Assembly (NCBI RefSeq): GCF_030682035.1
Contig: NZ_JAUXQZ010000031.1
Location: 84,991-148,990 of the forward strand
Direction of reading: 5' to 3'
Length of the DNA: 64,000 nt
Source of the DNA: Brevundimonas sp.
GTDB taxonomy: Bacteria; Pseudomonadota; Alphaproteobacteria; Caulobacterales; Caulobacteraceae
Part shown: piece after piece, positions 1 through 8,424 of the stretch
Numbering within the stretch: the first letter of the stretch is position 1
How the letters are laid out: each line of letters begins with the position of its first letter
The notes under the pieces: generated by a model
Told to the model about the DNA's origin: nothing
Database searches by the model: none
What the model saw: only the letters and a program-made list of their open reading frames with translations
Translations under genes and position numbers: made by a program

Positions 1-2
1 CC

Positions 3-614
3 GCCCTTGCCGACGCGCGGGCTCTGATTCTGGCGGTCAAGCCTGCGAACTGGCGCGACGCCCTGAGCCCGCTGGCAACGCATCTGAATGCCGAAGCCGT
101 CGTCGTCTCGGTGATGGCGGGCGTGGCGGCGTCGGACATCATCGCCTTGGCGGGGCGTCCGGTCGCAAGGGTCATGCCCACCACGGCGGTGGCGCAGGGT
201 AGAGGCGTGGCGGCGTTGTGGTCCGACGACCCCGTCGCGCGCGAGACAGCGCGCAGACTGTTTGAAGCCATGGCCGAAGTCGTGGACCTGAATCTCGAAG
301 CCCATATCGATGTAGCCACCGCCACGGCGGGATCGGCCCCGGCTTTCATTCACGCCTTCGTGCAGGCGCTGGCGAGGGCAGGCGAGGCCGAGGGGCTGTC
401 AGCAGACGCGGCGATGCGGCTGGCGCGCGGGGCCCTGCGGTCCGCCGGGGCGGGCATCGAGACCGGCGAGGCGCTGGAGACCCTGATCGCCCGCATAGCC
501 TCGCCGGGCGGCACGACGCGGGCTGGGCTGGACGCCATGGCGGCGAGCGGCGACCTCGACCGGGCGGCCAGCGCCGCGGTCAGGGCCGCCGTGCAGCGAG
601 CGCGAAGTTTCTAG
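3..614 (+). CDS. proC: Pyrroline-5-carboxylate reductase, 3' part (start lies before the window)
   Basis: This is the C-terminal roughly 200 residues of the NAD(P)H-dependent enzyme that makes the last step of proline synthesis. The reading frame is open from base 3, so the N-terminal Rossmann nucleotide loop is outside the window. Visible family marks are the VMAGV and MPTTAV segments that follow the cofactor domain and the C-terminal dimerisation region with GSAPAF and ASPGGTTRAGL, the latter being the most conserved ProC signature. The methionine at 111 is internal and not the start. The gene ends 3 bases inside the convergent stop of the next, minus-strand gene. Identity is clear; only the missing 5' end limits it. 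Confidence 0.93.
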   Translation, partial: ALADARALILAVKPANWRDALSPLATHLNAEAVVVSVMAGVAASDIIALAGRPVARVMPTTAVAQGRGVAALWSDDPVARETARRLFEAMAEVVDLNLEAHIDVATATAGSAPAFIHAFVQALARAGEAEGLSADAAMRLARGALRSAGAGIETGEALETLIARIASPGGTTRAGLDAMAASGDLDRAASAAVRAAVQRARSF

Positions 615-1105
615 CGCGTGACGTAGCGGCCGCCGGCCAGATTGTCGGCCAGCCGGCGATAGGCGCGGTCCGCGTCCTGCCAGGTGGTGAAGCCGCGTAC
701 ATCCGCCAGGCTGTGGGAATACCAGTCGTACTGGACCGGGACGGTCCGGCCGTCGGCCGTCGTAATCTGGCCCTCGATGGCCGCGCCGCCGATCGACCGG
801 CTGCGGTGGCCATCCAGTCCGGGACGGTCGGCCATCTGCTGGAAGGTCGGCCGATTGGGCCGCAGGTCGGTCAGCACCAGCTCGATCCGCGCGCCGTCAA
901 GGTCGCCATCGCGGGCGAGGGCGCGGCCGACCAGTTCGGCCAGCCGATCCGCCTGTTCCTGAACCTCGCGCGGGCCCAGTTCCTCGGCCTTGTCCTGAAG
1001 GTCGGGACCGAGGCTGACACTGATCAACGCGGGCTCGGCCATGGCTGGGGCGGCGCTGAAGGCCAGTACGGCGGCGAGGGGTGCGAAGATGGCGAGTTTA
1101 CGCAT
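611..1105 (-). CDS. Secreted periplasmic protein of unknown function
   Basis: A protein of 164 residues beginning MRKLAIFAPL with a typical Sec signal peptide (hydrophobic stretch, cleavage likely after APAMA). The open frame extends 10 codons further upstream but the hydrophobic leader argues for the start at 1105. The mature part contains an IELVLTDLRPNRPTF segment and an SIGGAAIEG segment followed by a strand-rich C-terminus, a layout seen in small DUF-type periplasmic proteins of Caulobacterales. I do not recognise a catalytic motif. It lies downstream of the EnvZ/OmpR-like pair on the same strand, 89 bases after the kinase, and could be a regulated target or simply a neighbour. Confidence 0.75.
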   Translation of the reverse strand: MRKLAIFAPLAAVLAFSAAPAMAEPALISVSLGPDLQDKAEELGPREVQEQADRLAELVGRALARDGDLDGARIELVLTDLRPNRPTFQQMADRPGLDGHRSRSIGGAAIEGQITTADGRTVPVQYDWYSHSLADVRGFTTWQDADRAYRRLADNLAGGRYVTR

Positions 1106-1194
1106 GGTGTCCTCCGTTGGTCCTGTCGCGATCAAAAGGTGGGATCAACGGTCCCGCTTCGCAATCCTCCCCCTCCCATGACGGGGAAGGAATA

Positions 1195-2538
1195 TCAGCC
1201 GGGCAGGCGGATGATCGCCCGCAACCCGCCCATGTCGCTGCGTTCGAGGGTGATGTCGCCGCCGTGTCCGCGGGCCACGTCGCGGGCGATGGCGAGGCCG
1301 AGGCCGACGCCCTTGCGGTTCTGGTTGCGCGAGGCATCGAGACGCGAGAACGGGCGGAAGGCCTCCTCGTGCATGTCGTCCGGAATGCCGGGGCCGTCGT
1401 CCTCAACCGCGACCTCGAGCCCGCCCGAGGGCAGGGGACGGGCGCTGAGGCGGACGTGCTCGCCATGGGCGGCGGCGTTGCCGGCCAGATTGGTCAGGGC
1501 CCGCTTGAAGGCCAGCGGGCGCAGGGTGGCCGTCAGGTCTGCGGCGGCGACCACCTCGACCTCGGCCCCGGCGCGGTGGACGTCCTCGGCCGCGACGGCC
1601 AGCAGGTCAAGAATCGACACGGACTGCGCCGCCTCGCCGGCCTCGCCGCGGGCGAAGGCGAGATATTCGTCGATCATGTGCTCCATCTCATCGAGGTCGC
1701 CCTCCATGGCCTTGGCCCGCTTGAAGGGCGGCGCCAGCGCCAGCTCAAGCCGCAGCCGGGTCAGGGGCGTGCGCAGGTCGTGGCTGACCGAAGCGAGCAG
1801 GGCGGTGCGTTGGTCGATATGGCGTTGGATCCGCTCGCGCATCGCAAGGAAGGCATTGGCGGCGGCGCGGACCTCGCGCGCGCCATGCGGCTTGAAATGT
1901 TCGCTGGTCTCTCCCCGGCCGAAGGCCTCGGCGGCGTCCGCCAGCCGCTCGATGGCGCGGACCTGATTTCGGATGAACAGGATGGCCACGCCCATCAGCA
2001 GAACGGTGGCGATGGTCAGCCACAGGACGAAGATGTGGGCCTGGGTGGCCACGGCGCGTTCGCGCGGGGCGATGATGCGCAGCACGCCCTCGGGCTGCTG
2101 GACCCGGATGTCGACATAGGCGGGATATTGGGTGGTCGAGAACCAGAAGGGCTGGTCCAGCCGCGTGGCCAGCGCCTGTTCGAGGGTGCGGTCGACGACG
2201 CCGATGGGGCCGCGCTCCTGTTCGCGCGGCAAGACGTCGCCATCGCGCAGGTCGACCGACAACGACATTGAGCGCTGAGCCCGTTCGGAGATGACAGCGA
2301 GGTTTTCCGGTGTCGGGTCATCGCGCCAGCTTTCGGCGGCCCAGGCGATGTCGCCGGCAAGGCCGTCGGAAAGACGCGCCGTCACCGTCTGCCAATGCAT
2401 GTCGAAGAAGGCCCAGGTGACGGCCACCTGCATAACCAGCACCGGCAGGACGATGATCAGCAGCGACCGCCCCCAGAGCGAGGTCGGCAGGCGCCGCTTG
2501 AGGAATCGCGGCCAGAGGGAAGCAGGCAGCAATCTCAC
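1195..2538 (-). CDS. EnvZ-type sensor histidine kinase
   Basis: An inner-membrane sensor kinase of 447 residues. Transmembrane helices lie at about 24-45 and 169-190, bracketing a periplasmic sensor of about 120 residues. A HAMP linker follows (about 190-243), then the dimerisation/phosphoacceptor box SVSHDLRTPL with His253, an N-box with NLAGNAAAHG, and G boxes EDDGPGIPDD and GVGLGLAIARD. The arrangement and the neighbouring OmpR-like regulator, encoded just upstream on the same strand, fit the EnvZ/OmpR family. The 46-base gap between the two genes holds a perfect GC hairpin. The sensed signal cannot be read from the sequence. Confidence 0.93.
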   Translation of the reverse strand: MRLLPASLWPRFLKRRLPTSLWGRSLLIIVLPVLVMQVAVTWAFFDMHWQTVTARLSDGLAGDIAWAAESWRDDPTPENLAVISERAQRSMSLSVDLRDGDVLPREQERGPIGVVDRTLEQALATRLDQPFWFSTTQYPAYVDIRVQQPEGVLRIIAPRERAVATQAHIFVLWLTIATVLLMGVAILFIRNQVRAIERLADAAEAFGRGETSEHFKPHGAREVRAAANAFLAMRERIQRHIDQRTALLASVSHDLRTPLTRLRLELALAPPFKRAKAMEGDLDEMEHMIDEYLAFARGEAGEAAQSVSILDLLAVAAEDVHRAGAEVEVVAAADLTATLRPLAFKRALTNLAGNAAAHGEHVRLSARPLPSGGLEVAVEDDGPGIPDDMHEEAFRPFSRLDASRNQNRKGVGLGLAIARDVARGHGGDITLERSDMGGLRAIIRLPG

Positions 2539-2541
2539 GAG

Positions 2542-2564
2542 CCTTCCCCCGCAAGGGGGGAAGG
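2542..2564. repeat. GC-rich perfect hairpin between response regulator and kinase
   Basis: A nine-base CCTTCCCCC arm and its exact complement flank a short GCAAG-like loop between the regulator gene and the kinase gene. There is no T tract, so it is not a classic terminator; it may trim or attenuate the two-gene transcript. The same CTTCCCCC/GGGGGAAG theme recurs in other gaps of the window. Confidence 0.6.
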
Positions 2565-2584
2565 GAAGTGATGGTTCGCCTTCA

Positions 2585-3316
2585 TCAGTCCGGGGCCAGC
2601 ATGTAGCCGACGCCGCGCACGGTCTGGAGGTAGCGCGGGTTCTTGGGGTCCGCCTCCAGCTTGCGGCGCAGGCGGGTCACCTGCACGTCCACGGCGCGGC
2701 CGGTGATGTCGGCGGTGTCGGGCGACAGGCTCATACGCTCCACGGCGGAGTGGGCGTGGATGGCGAGAGTCTTGAGCAACTGAGCCTCGGCCTCGGTCAG
2801 GCGCTGCATCTTGCCGTCGCGCATCAGCTCCAGCCGATCCATGTCGAACACCGCCGGTCCCAGCTTGATCTCGCGCGGGGTCAGGGGCTTGCCGCCGGTG
2901 CGGCGCAGGATGGCGTCGACGCGCAGGGCCAGTTCTCGGGGGTCGAACGGCTTGGACATATAGTCGTCGGCGCCGCGCGACAGGCCCTCGATCCGGTCGT
3001 CTGGATCGCCGCGCGCGGTCAGCAGCAGGACCGGGGTCCTGGACGTCTCCGCCTTCGACCTGACCCAGGTGGTCAGGTCGAAGCCGCTCTCGCCCGGCAT
3101 CATCACGTCCAACACCACCAGATCGAATTCGATCAGCTCCATCAAGCGCCTGGCCGCGGCGGCGTGGGCGGCGCCGGTGACGCGGTAGCCTTCGCGAGCG
3201 AGGAATTCCTTCAGCAGTTCGCGGATGCGGTCGTCGTCGTCGACGACAAGCAGATGCCGACCGGCGCCGGCGCCGGCAATCGGGCCCGAACGGCCATGGG
3301 AGCGGACGTCGCTCAT
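2585..3316 (-). CDS. OmpR-family response regulator
   Basis: A two-domain regulator of 243 residues. The receiver domain starts near residue 21 (LLVVDDDDRI, acidic pocket) with the phospho-accepting Asp70 in VVLDVMMPGE, the switch Thr in LLLTARG and the Lys in YMSKPFDPREL. A winged-helix DNA-binding domain occupies the C-terminal third, ending with YLQTVRGVGYMLAPD. It precedes the EnvZ-type kinase on the same strand and is presumably its partner. Extra N-terminal residues (about 20, Gly/Ala-rich) precede the receiver; a later start is possible but no better methionine is present. Confidence 0.94.
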   Translation of the reverse strand: MSDVRSHGRSGPIAGAGAGRHLLVVDDDDRIRELLKEFLAREGYRVTGAAHAAAARRLMELIEFDLVVLDVMMPGESGFDLTTWVRSKAETSRTPVLLLTARGDPDDRIEGLSRGADDYMSKPFDPRELALRVDAILRRTGGKPLTPREIKLGPAVFDMDRLELMRDGKMQRLTEAEAQLLKTLAIHAHSAVERMSLSPDTADITGRAVDVQVTRLRRKLEADPKNPRYLQTVRGVGYMLAPD

Positions 3317-3404
3317 GCCGAAGCGGCCGAAGGGCGCGTCCAGCCGTTGACCTGAGCGATTCCGGCGGCTCTAACCCGGTGATCAGCGCGGGAGACGTTA
3401 TTCA

Positions 3405-4286
3405 ATGGCCTTCGTTCCTATCGACGATCGTGACGGTTGGATCTGGATGGACGGCGATTTTGTGCCCTGGCGGGAAGCCCGCGTGCACGTTTTGACCCAC
3501 GCTTTGCACTATGCGTCTTCGGTTTTTGAAGGCGAGCGAATGTACAATGGCCAGATCTTCAAATTGACGGAGCATACGAACCGTTTGTTCCGTTCGGCCG
3601 AGGTGCTCGACTTCCAGATTCCGTTCACGGTGGCGCAGATCAACGACGCCTGCAAGGAGACCTGCGTTCGAAACGGCCTGACCGAGGCCTATGTGCGCCC
3701 CATCGCCTTCCGCGGGTCGGAACAGGTCAGCGTCTCGGCGCAGCAGACACGGACACACGTGGCCATCGCGGTCTGGGACTGGCCCAGCTATTTCGATGCT
3801 GAAACCAAGGCGAAAGGCATCCGCCTGTGCTGGGCGCCCTACAAGCGGCCGTCGCCGGAGACCGCCCCGACCGAGGCCAAGGCGGCGGGGCTGTACATGA
3901 TCGGCACCATCAACCGCCATCACGCCGAAGCGCGCGGCTATGCCGACGCCATGCTGCTGGACTGGCGCGGCTTTGTCGCCGAAGCGACCGGAGCCAATGT
4001 CTTTTTCGTGCAGGACGGTCGGCTGATCACCCCCCCGGCCGACGGGGCGATCCTGAACGGCATCACCCGTCAGACCGTGCTGGAAATGCTGGCCGCGCGC
4101 GGGCTCGAGGTCGAGGTTCGCCACATCCGGCCCGAGGAGCTGGCCGGATTCAGCGAATGCTTCCTGTGTGGCACGGCGGCCGAGATCACCCCGGTGAGCG
4201 AGATCGGCGACGACCGCTTCACCCCGGGCGACCTCAGCCTCAGCCTGATGGATGAGTACAGCCGGCTGGTGCGGGGTCAGATCTAG
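3405..4286 (+). CDS. ilvE: Branched-chain amino acid aminotransferase
   Basis: A class IV PLP-dependent aminotransferase of 293 residues that interconverts Val, Leu and Ile with their 2-oxo acids using glutamate. The fold markers are the N-terminal HALHYASSVFEGER segment, the PLP Schiff-base lysine at about residue 159 (TEAKAAGLYM), Glu193 in FVAEATGANVFF and the GTAAEITPV phosphate-binding segment. Length is normal for the bacterial family. It is transcribed divergently from the OmpR-like regulator (88-base gap). Its 3' end overlaps by 4 bases the stop of the broken DUF4349 gene on the other strand. D-amino acid transaminase and aminodeoxychorismate lyase share the fold but the FEGERMY pattern fits IlvE. 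Confidence 0.93.
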   Translation: MAFVPIDDRDGWIWMDGDFVPWREARVHVLTHALHYASSVFEGERMYNGQIFKLTEHTNRLFRSAEVLDFQIPFTVAQINDACKETCVRNGLTEAYVRPIAFRGSEQVSVSAQQTRTHVAIAVWDWPSYFDAETKAKGIRLCWAPYKRPSPETAPTEAKAAGLYMIGTINRHHAEARGYADAMLLDWRGFVAEATGANVFFVQDGRLITPPADGAILNGITRQTVLEMLAARGLEVEVRHIRPEELAGFSECFLCGTAAEITPVSEIGDDRFTPGDLSLSLMDEYSRLVRGQI

Positions 4287-5173
4287 GCTGACGCAGGCTT
4301 CCGCCGACGGATTCCCCACCACACCGCGCCGCCGATGACCACGATCGGCAGCAGCACAGAGCCGGCGGTGATCAGCAGGGCCAGCATGCCCATCGACAGG
4401 CCGAAGGCGTCACTGAGCGCGCGGGCGACCGGGCGCGTCGGGCTGTCGGCGGCCATCACCCCGCCCTGGCGGTAGTCGAGCGTCAGCCGGGCCGACTGGA
4501 CCCGGTCATTGAGGGCGCGCAGCTCAATCTGCTGGGCGTCATACTGTTGTTGCAGCTCAGCCAGCTCGCGTTCGATTTCGAGCCGCTGGGCCATAGTCCC
4601 GCCCGATCGCGCCTGAAGCTGGCGGATGCGGTCGGCGAGGGAGGCGGTGGTCTTCGCCCCGGTCGTGGCCGTGTCGACGCCGCGCGTGACGTCCTCGCCG
4701 TCGGTGACGGCCTCGTCCAGACGACCACCGGCATTCCGGGCGTCCAGGGCCAGACCGCTGCGGAAGCGGTTGATCCATTCGGGCTGGCCGCGCAGTTCAA
4801 GCCGCCCGCCGGGCTCGCGCGCGGTCCAGTCAGCCTGGGCCGAGATCACCTAGCATAAGCCCGGACCGGCGGAGACGCAGGCCAGTTCGTGCCGGCTCAT
4901 CATTTCCGCTCCGCGATCGCGCGGCAGGGACAGGGCGTAGCTGTAGGCGTAGGCGATCTGCGCCACGGGGGCGAGGGGAGCCGGGCGCGCGACCACAGTG
5001 GACGGCGCGGCGACGTTCCGTGCGTTCGTGGCGGCGGCGTCCGCGGGTGCCTCGGCCGAAGCGTCGGCGGCGGGGGCCCCCTCGGCTGAATACTCTTCCG
5101 CCTTGTCACTCGCCGGCGAACATCCGGCCAATACGATCAGGCCGGCCGAGGCCAGCATCAAAGCCTTGCGCAT
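4283..5173 (-). pseudogene. DUF4349-type membrane lipoprotein interrupted by an in-frame TAG
   Basis: Two consecutive open segments in the same frame, 5173-4853 and 4849-4283, are separated only by a TAG codon at 4852-4850. The first half starts with a lipoprotein signal (LIVLAGCSPA) and reaches the conserved YAYSYALSLPRD ... HELACVSAGPGLC region; the second continues directly with VISAQAD, a coiled-coil stretch (about RIRQLQARSGG to LNDRVQSA) and a C-terminal membrane helix plus RRRK tail. Together they make one normal DUF4349-like protein of about 296 codons. In relatives a Gln often follows the LC, so a CAG-to-TAG change is the simplest explanation. It is a recent nonsense allele, a sequencing error or a readthrough site. 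Function of the family is unknown. Confidence 0.78.
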
Positions 5174-5326
5174 CGTCTTTCTCCCTGTCCCGTGATGATC
5201 ACGGTTTCGTGATGACGCGCGTGGATCGCGACAGATTCAGGGCTGGAAACGAGCGAAACAGCGGCTTGCCATAATAGCCTGCGTGGCGTTCAAGGGGACG
5301 GGGCCGGCGGGGGCCGGTGGGGAACC

Positions 5327-6604
5327 ATGTCCATGTTCAGTGTGCTGAACCTTCAGAGCCTGTTGGGACTGATCGTGATCGTGGCGGCCTGCTGGGGCCT
5401 GTCCGAGAACCGCAAGGCTTTTCCCTGGCGGTTGGCGCTGGGCGCGATCGCGGTCCAGGCGGCCCTCGTGCTGGTTCTGTTCAATCCGTTCTCGCAGTCG
5501 ATCCTGGGCGGGATCAACGCCGCCGTCGGCGGCCTGACCGTGGCCTCGGCCAAGGGCGCACAGTTCGTGTTCGGATATCTGGCCGGGGGCGATCAGCCCT
5601 ATTCGGTGGCGAACCCGCCGGCCCTGTTCACCTTCGCCTTCAATGTCCTGCCGATGATTCTGGTGATCTCGGCCCTGTCGGCGCTGCTTTGGCACTGGAA
5701 GATCCTGAAGTGGATCACCCACGGGTTCGGCATACTGTTCCAGCGGACTATGGGGCTGGGCGGCGCCTCAGCGCTGGCGGTGGCGGCCAATATCTTCCTC
5801 GGCATGGTCGAGAGCCCACTCGTCATCCGCGCTTATCTGGACAAGCTGACGCGGTCCGAGCTGTTCCTGATGATGGTGGTCGGGCTGGCCACCGTCGCCG
5901 GTTCGACCATGGTGGCCTATGCGGCCATCCTCGCCCCGGTGATGCAGAACGCCGCCGGCCATGTGCTGGTGGCCTCGATCGTCTCCGCCCCGGCGGGCGT
6001 CCTGCTGGCGCGCATCATCATCCCGGAGACGGCGGGCGAGGGCGGCGCCGGGGCGGACCACGGCTCGGCGCTGAAATACGACAGCGCCATCGACGCCATC
6101 GTCAAGGGCACGGCCGACGGTCTGATGGTGGTGTTGAACATCTCGGCGGTGCTGATCGTCTTCGTCGCCCTGATGGCCCTGATCAACGTCATGCTCGGCG
6201 GGTTCTGGCTGTTCGACGGCCCGGTGACGATCGAGCGTCTGCTGGGCTGGCTGTTCATGCCGGTCGCCTGGCTGTCCGGAGTCGAATGGGCGGAGGCGGG
6301 CAAGGCGGGCTGGCTGCTGGGGGTCAAGCTGACCCAGACCGAATTCAAGGCCTTTATCGAACTGGGCAATGTCCCGGCCGGGGCGATGAGCGAGCGGACC
6401 CGGATGCTGATGACCTATGCCCTGTGCGGCTTTGCCAATATCGGTTCGGTCGGCATCACTGTAACGGGGCTCAGCGTGCTGATGCCTGAGCGGCGCGAGG
6501 AGGTGTTGGGCCTCGTGTGGAAGGGGCTGTTCGCCGGCTTCCTGGCCACAGTGATGACCGCCTGTGTGGTCGGGGCCTTGCCGGGACGCATCTTCGGCCT
6601 GTAG
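5327..6604 (+). CDS. Concentrative nucleoside transporter (CNT/NupC family)
   Basis: An inner-membrane symporter of 425 residues. It is strongly hydrophobic with many helices and carries the CNT signature region: GGASALAVAANIFLGMVESP followed by the segment ELFLMMVVGLATVAGSTM, and later ALCGFANIGSVGI. These motifs bind nucleoside and sodium or proton in characterised CNTs. Length matches bacterial NupC (about 400). It stands alone, 22 bases of non-coding sequence before the downstream glutathione transferase on the same strand, which has its own ribosome-binding site. Exact substrate preference (pyrimidine or purine nucleosides) cannot be told. Confidence 0.93.
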   Translation: MSMFSVLNLQSLLGLIVIVAACWGLSENRKAFPWRLALGAIAVQAALVLVLFNPFSQSILGGINAAVGGLTVASAKGAQFVFGYLAGGDQPYSVANPPALFTFAFNVLPMILVISALSALLWHWKILKWITHGFGILFQRTMGLGGASALAVAANIFLGMVESPLVIRAYLDKLTRSELFLMMVVGLATVAGSTMVAYAAILAPVMQNAAGHVLVASIVSAPAGVLLARIIIPETAGEGGAGADHGSALKYDSAIDAIVKGTADGLMVVLNISAVLIVFVALMALINVMLGGFWLFDGPVTIERLLGWLFMPVAWLSGVEWAEAGKAGWLLGVKLTQTEFKAFIELGNVPAGAMSERTRMLMTYALCGFANIGSVGITVTGLSVLMPERREEVLGLVWKGLFAGFLATVMTACVVGALPGRIFGL

Positions 6605-6630
6605 CGTTGCAATAAGCAACGGAGGCCGCA

Positions 6631-7251
6631 ATGAAACTCTACACCTCTCACCGCGCGCCCAATCCGCGCCGCGTCCGCTGGGTGATGGCCGAGAAGGGCA
6701 TCGAGGACGTCGAGCTGATCGAGGTCGATATCCTGACCGGCGAGCACAAGACGGCCGAATACCGCGCCCGGGTCGGCGTGCCGCACGTTCCGGCGCTGGA
6801 ACTGGAGGACGGGACCACGGTCTCGGAATCGGTGGCCATCTGCCGCTATCTGGAGGCCCTGTATCCCGAGCCCAACCTGTTCGGACGCGACGCGCGCGAA
6901 CAGGCGGTGATCGAGATGTGGACCCGCCGGTGTGAGTTCTATCTGGCCAATCCGATCATGCTGAGCGTGCGCCATTCCCACCCGGCGCTGGCGGCGCTGG
7001 AGGCCGTCCAGATTCCGCAACTGGCGGAGTACAATCGGGTCGCGGCCGAGAAATTCATGAAGGCGCTGGACCGGCGACTGGCCGATCATGAGTTCATCGC
7101 CTCGGACAGATTCACCATCGCCGACATTGTCGCCGTCGTCGGTCTGGATTTCGCGCGGCTGATCAAGTACCGGCCGCCCGAGGAACTGACCCATCTGGCG
7201 CGCTGGCTGGCGGACTGCCGGGCGCGACCCGCGGCGGCGGCGGGCGCATAG
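6631..7251 (+). CDS. Glutathione S-transferase family protein
   Basis: A cytoplasmic protein of 206 residues with the thioredoxin-like N-terminal domain (MKLYTSHRAPNPRRVRWVM; the VPHVPALELEDG cis-Pro loop; SESVAICRYLE glutathione-binding segment) and an all-helical C-terminal domain with FTIADIVAVVGLDFA. These are the standard GST marks. A good GGAGG ribosome-binding site sits 7-10 bases before the ATG. The family conjugates or isomerises electrophiles with glutathione; the substrate is not predictable. It follows the nucleoside transporter closely but functional linkage is not evident. Confidence 0.9.
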   Translation: MKLYTSHRAPNPRRVRWVMAEKGIEDVELIEVDILTGEHKTAEYRARVGVPHVPALELEDGTTVSESVAICRYLEALYPEPNLFGRDAREQAVIEMWTRRCEFYLANPIMLSVRHSHPALAALEAVQIPQLAEYNRVAAEKFMKALDRRLADHEFIASDRFTIADIVAVVGLDFARLIKYRPPEELTHLARWLADCRARPAAAAGA

Positions 7252-7263
7252 AACGAAATCGGT

Positions 7264-8424
7264 CTAGTCGGGCTCGAAAGGGCGGCCGTTCCATTCGATG
7301 TCGGTGGTCATGACCTCGGTGAGGGGGAGGCCGGTCCGGAGCGCGCGCAGGCCGAAGATCGCGGCGTCGACCAGGGCGCCGAGCACCGGCAGCCCGTCGC
7401 CCGGAGCGGCCACGGCGTCGCAACCCCGCCGTCTCTGCGTACGCCAGTCCGCGAGCCGTCCGTCCCGCAGCGCGGTCGGCAGGCCGTGGAGCCAGAGGGC
7501 CGAGGAGAGGTGGCGTGCGCCGGTGACCGGCTCGACCTCGCCGCAACCCATCAGCGCCCGGCCGAAGGCTGCACTGCGGCCGAACAGGTGGACCCCGCTG
7601 GTCGCGCGCGGATTGCACTCGATCAACCAAGGCTGTGCGTCGGCGTCGATGATGGCGTCGCAGGCGATCTGACCGGTCCCGGCGAAGGCGGCGAGGGCGT
7701 CGGCCAGCGGTCGCAGCCGCGCGGTCTGGTCTGCCGGGAGTGGACGGAAGACGTAGCTGGCGCCACCGGGCAGCCGCCAGTCAGAACCATAGGCACAGAA
7801 GGCGGCGATCCGGCCCTCATGGCAGACGGCGTAGAAGCTGACTTCCTCGCCGATGATCCGGCGCTGGGCGACCCAGGGCGCGTCGGTAGATGGCGCGACG
7901 CCGGCGAGCTCCGAGGGGGCGGGGGCGACAAGGGTTCGGGCGCCGAAGCGCGACCAGACCGGTTTGAACACATGGTCGGCGGTGCCGCCCGGGAAGGCCG
8001 CCAGCGCCGCCCGGTCGGCGACCACGGTGGTGTCGGGTACGGGCAGAGAGAGACGGCGGCATAGGAGGGCGAAGCGGTCCTTGGCGTGCAGGGTCGACAG
8101 CCGGTCCGGCGGCGGGGCGAACAACCGGTCTGAGAAGTCGTCGGCCTCCGCCAGGGCGGCGAGGTGAAACACCTCTTCGCAGGTCGGGATGATGCATACG
8201 GGATCGAGCCGGGCGATCAGGCCGCGGATATCGCGGGCGAAGGCGGCGGGCCGCGCCACCGGCGAGGCGTACCGGTGTACGTGGGCCGCGGTGCGGGAGG
8301 CCCGCGCCATCCAGGCCGGGCTGCAATCGGCCAGATGCGGCTCATAGCCGGCGGCGCGCAGGCTGCGGGCGATATCCAGCGCCGCCACGGCCCGGGCGCC
8401 GGTGATAAGGACGCGCTCAGCCAT
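7264..8424 (-). CDS. ATP-grasp carboxylate ligase, last gene of a five-gene biosynthetic operon
   Basis: A protein of 386 residues. The N-terminal part is a pre-ATP-grasp Rossmann-like domain (VLITGARAVAALDIARSLRA). The ATP-grasp core shows a nucleotide-binding lysine in VFKPVWSRFG (about 154), the second strand AQRRIIGEEVSFYAV and the metal-binding carboxylates in CDAIIDADAQPWLIECNPRA (Asp256 area, Glu269, Asn271). Such enzymes activate a carboxylate as acyl phosphate and couple it to an amine or thiol. Its start overlaps the end of the adenylate-forming gene by 8 bases, so the two are translationally coupled. In this operon it probably performs a late ligation. Carbamoyl-phosphate-synthase-like or D-Ala-ligase-like assignments are not supported beyond the fold. 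Confidence 0.87.
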   Translation of the reverse strand: MAERVLITGARAVAALDIARSLRAAGYEPHLADCSPAWMARASRTAAHVHRYASPVARPAAFARDIRGLIARLDPVCIIPTCEEVFHLAALAEADDFSDRLFAPPPDRLSTLHAKDRFALLCRRLSLPVPDTTVVADRAALAAFPGGTADHVFKPVWSRFGARTLVAPAPSELAGVAPSTDAPWVAQRRIIGEEVSFYAVCHEGRIAAFCAYGSDWRLPGGASYVFRPLPADQTARLRPLADALAAFAGTGQIACDAIIDADAQPWLIECNPRATSGVHLFGRSAAFGRALMGCGEVEPVTGARHLSSALWLHGLPTALRDGRLADWRTQRRRGCDAVAAPGDGLPVLGALVDAAIFGLRALRTGLPLTEVMTTDIEWNGRPFEPD

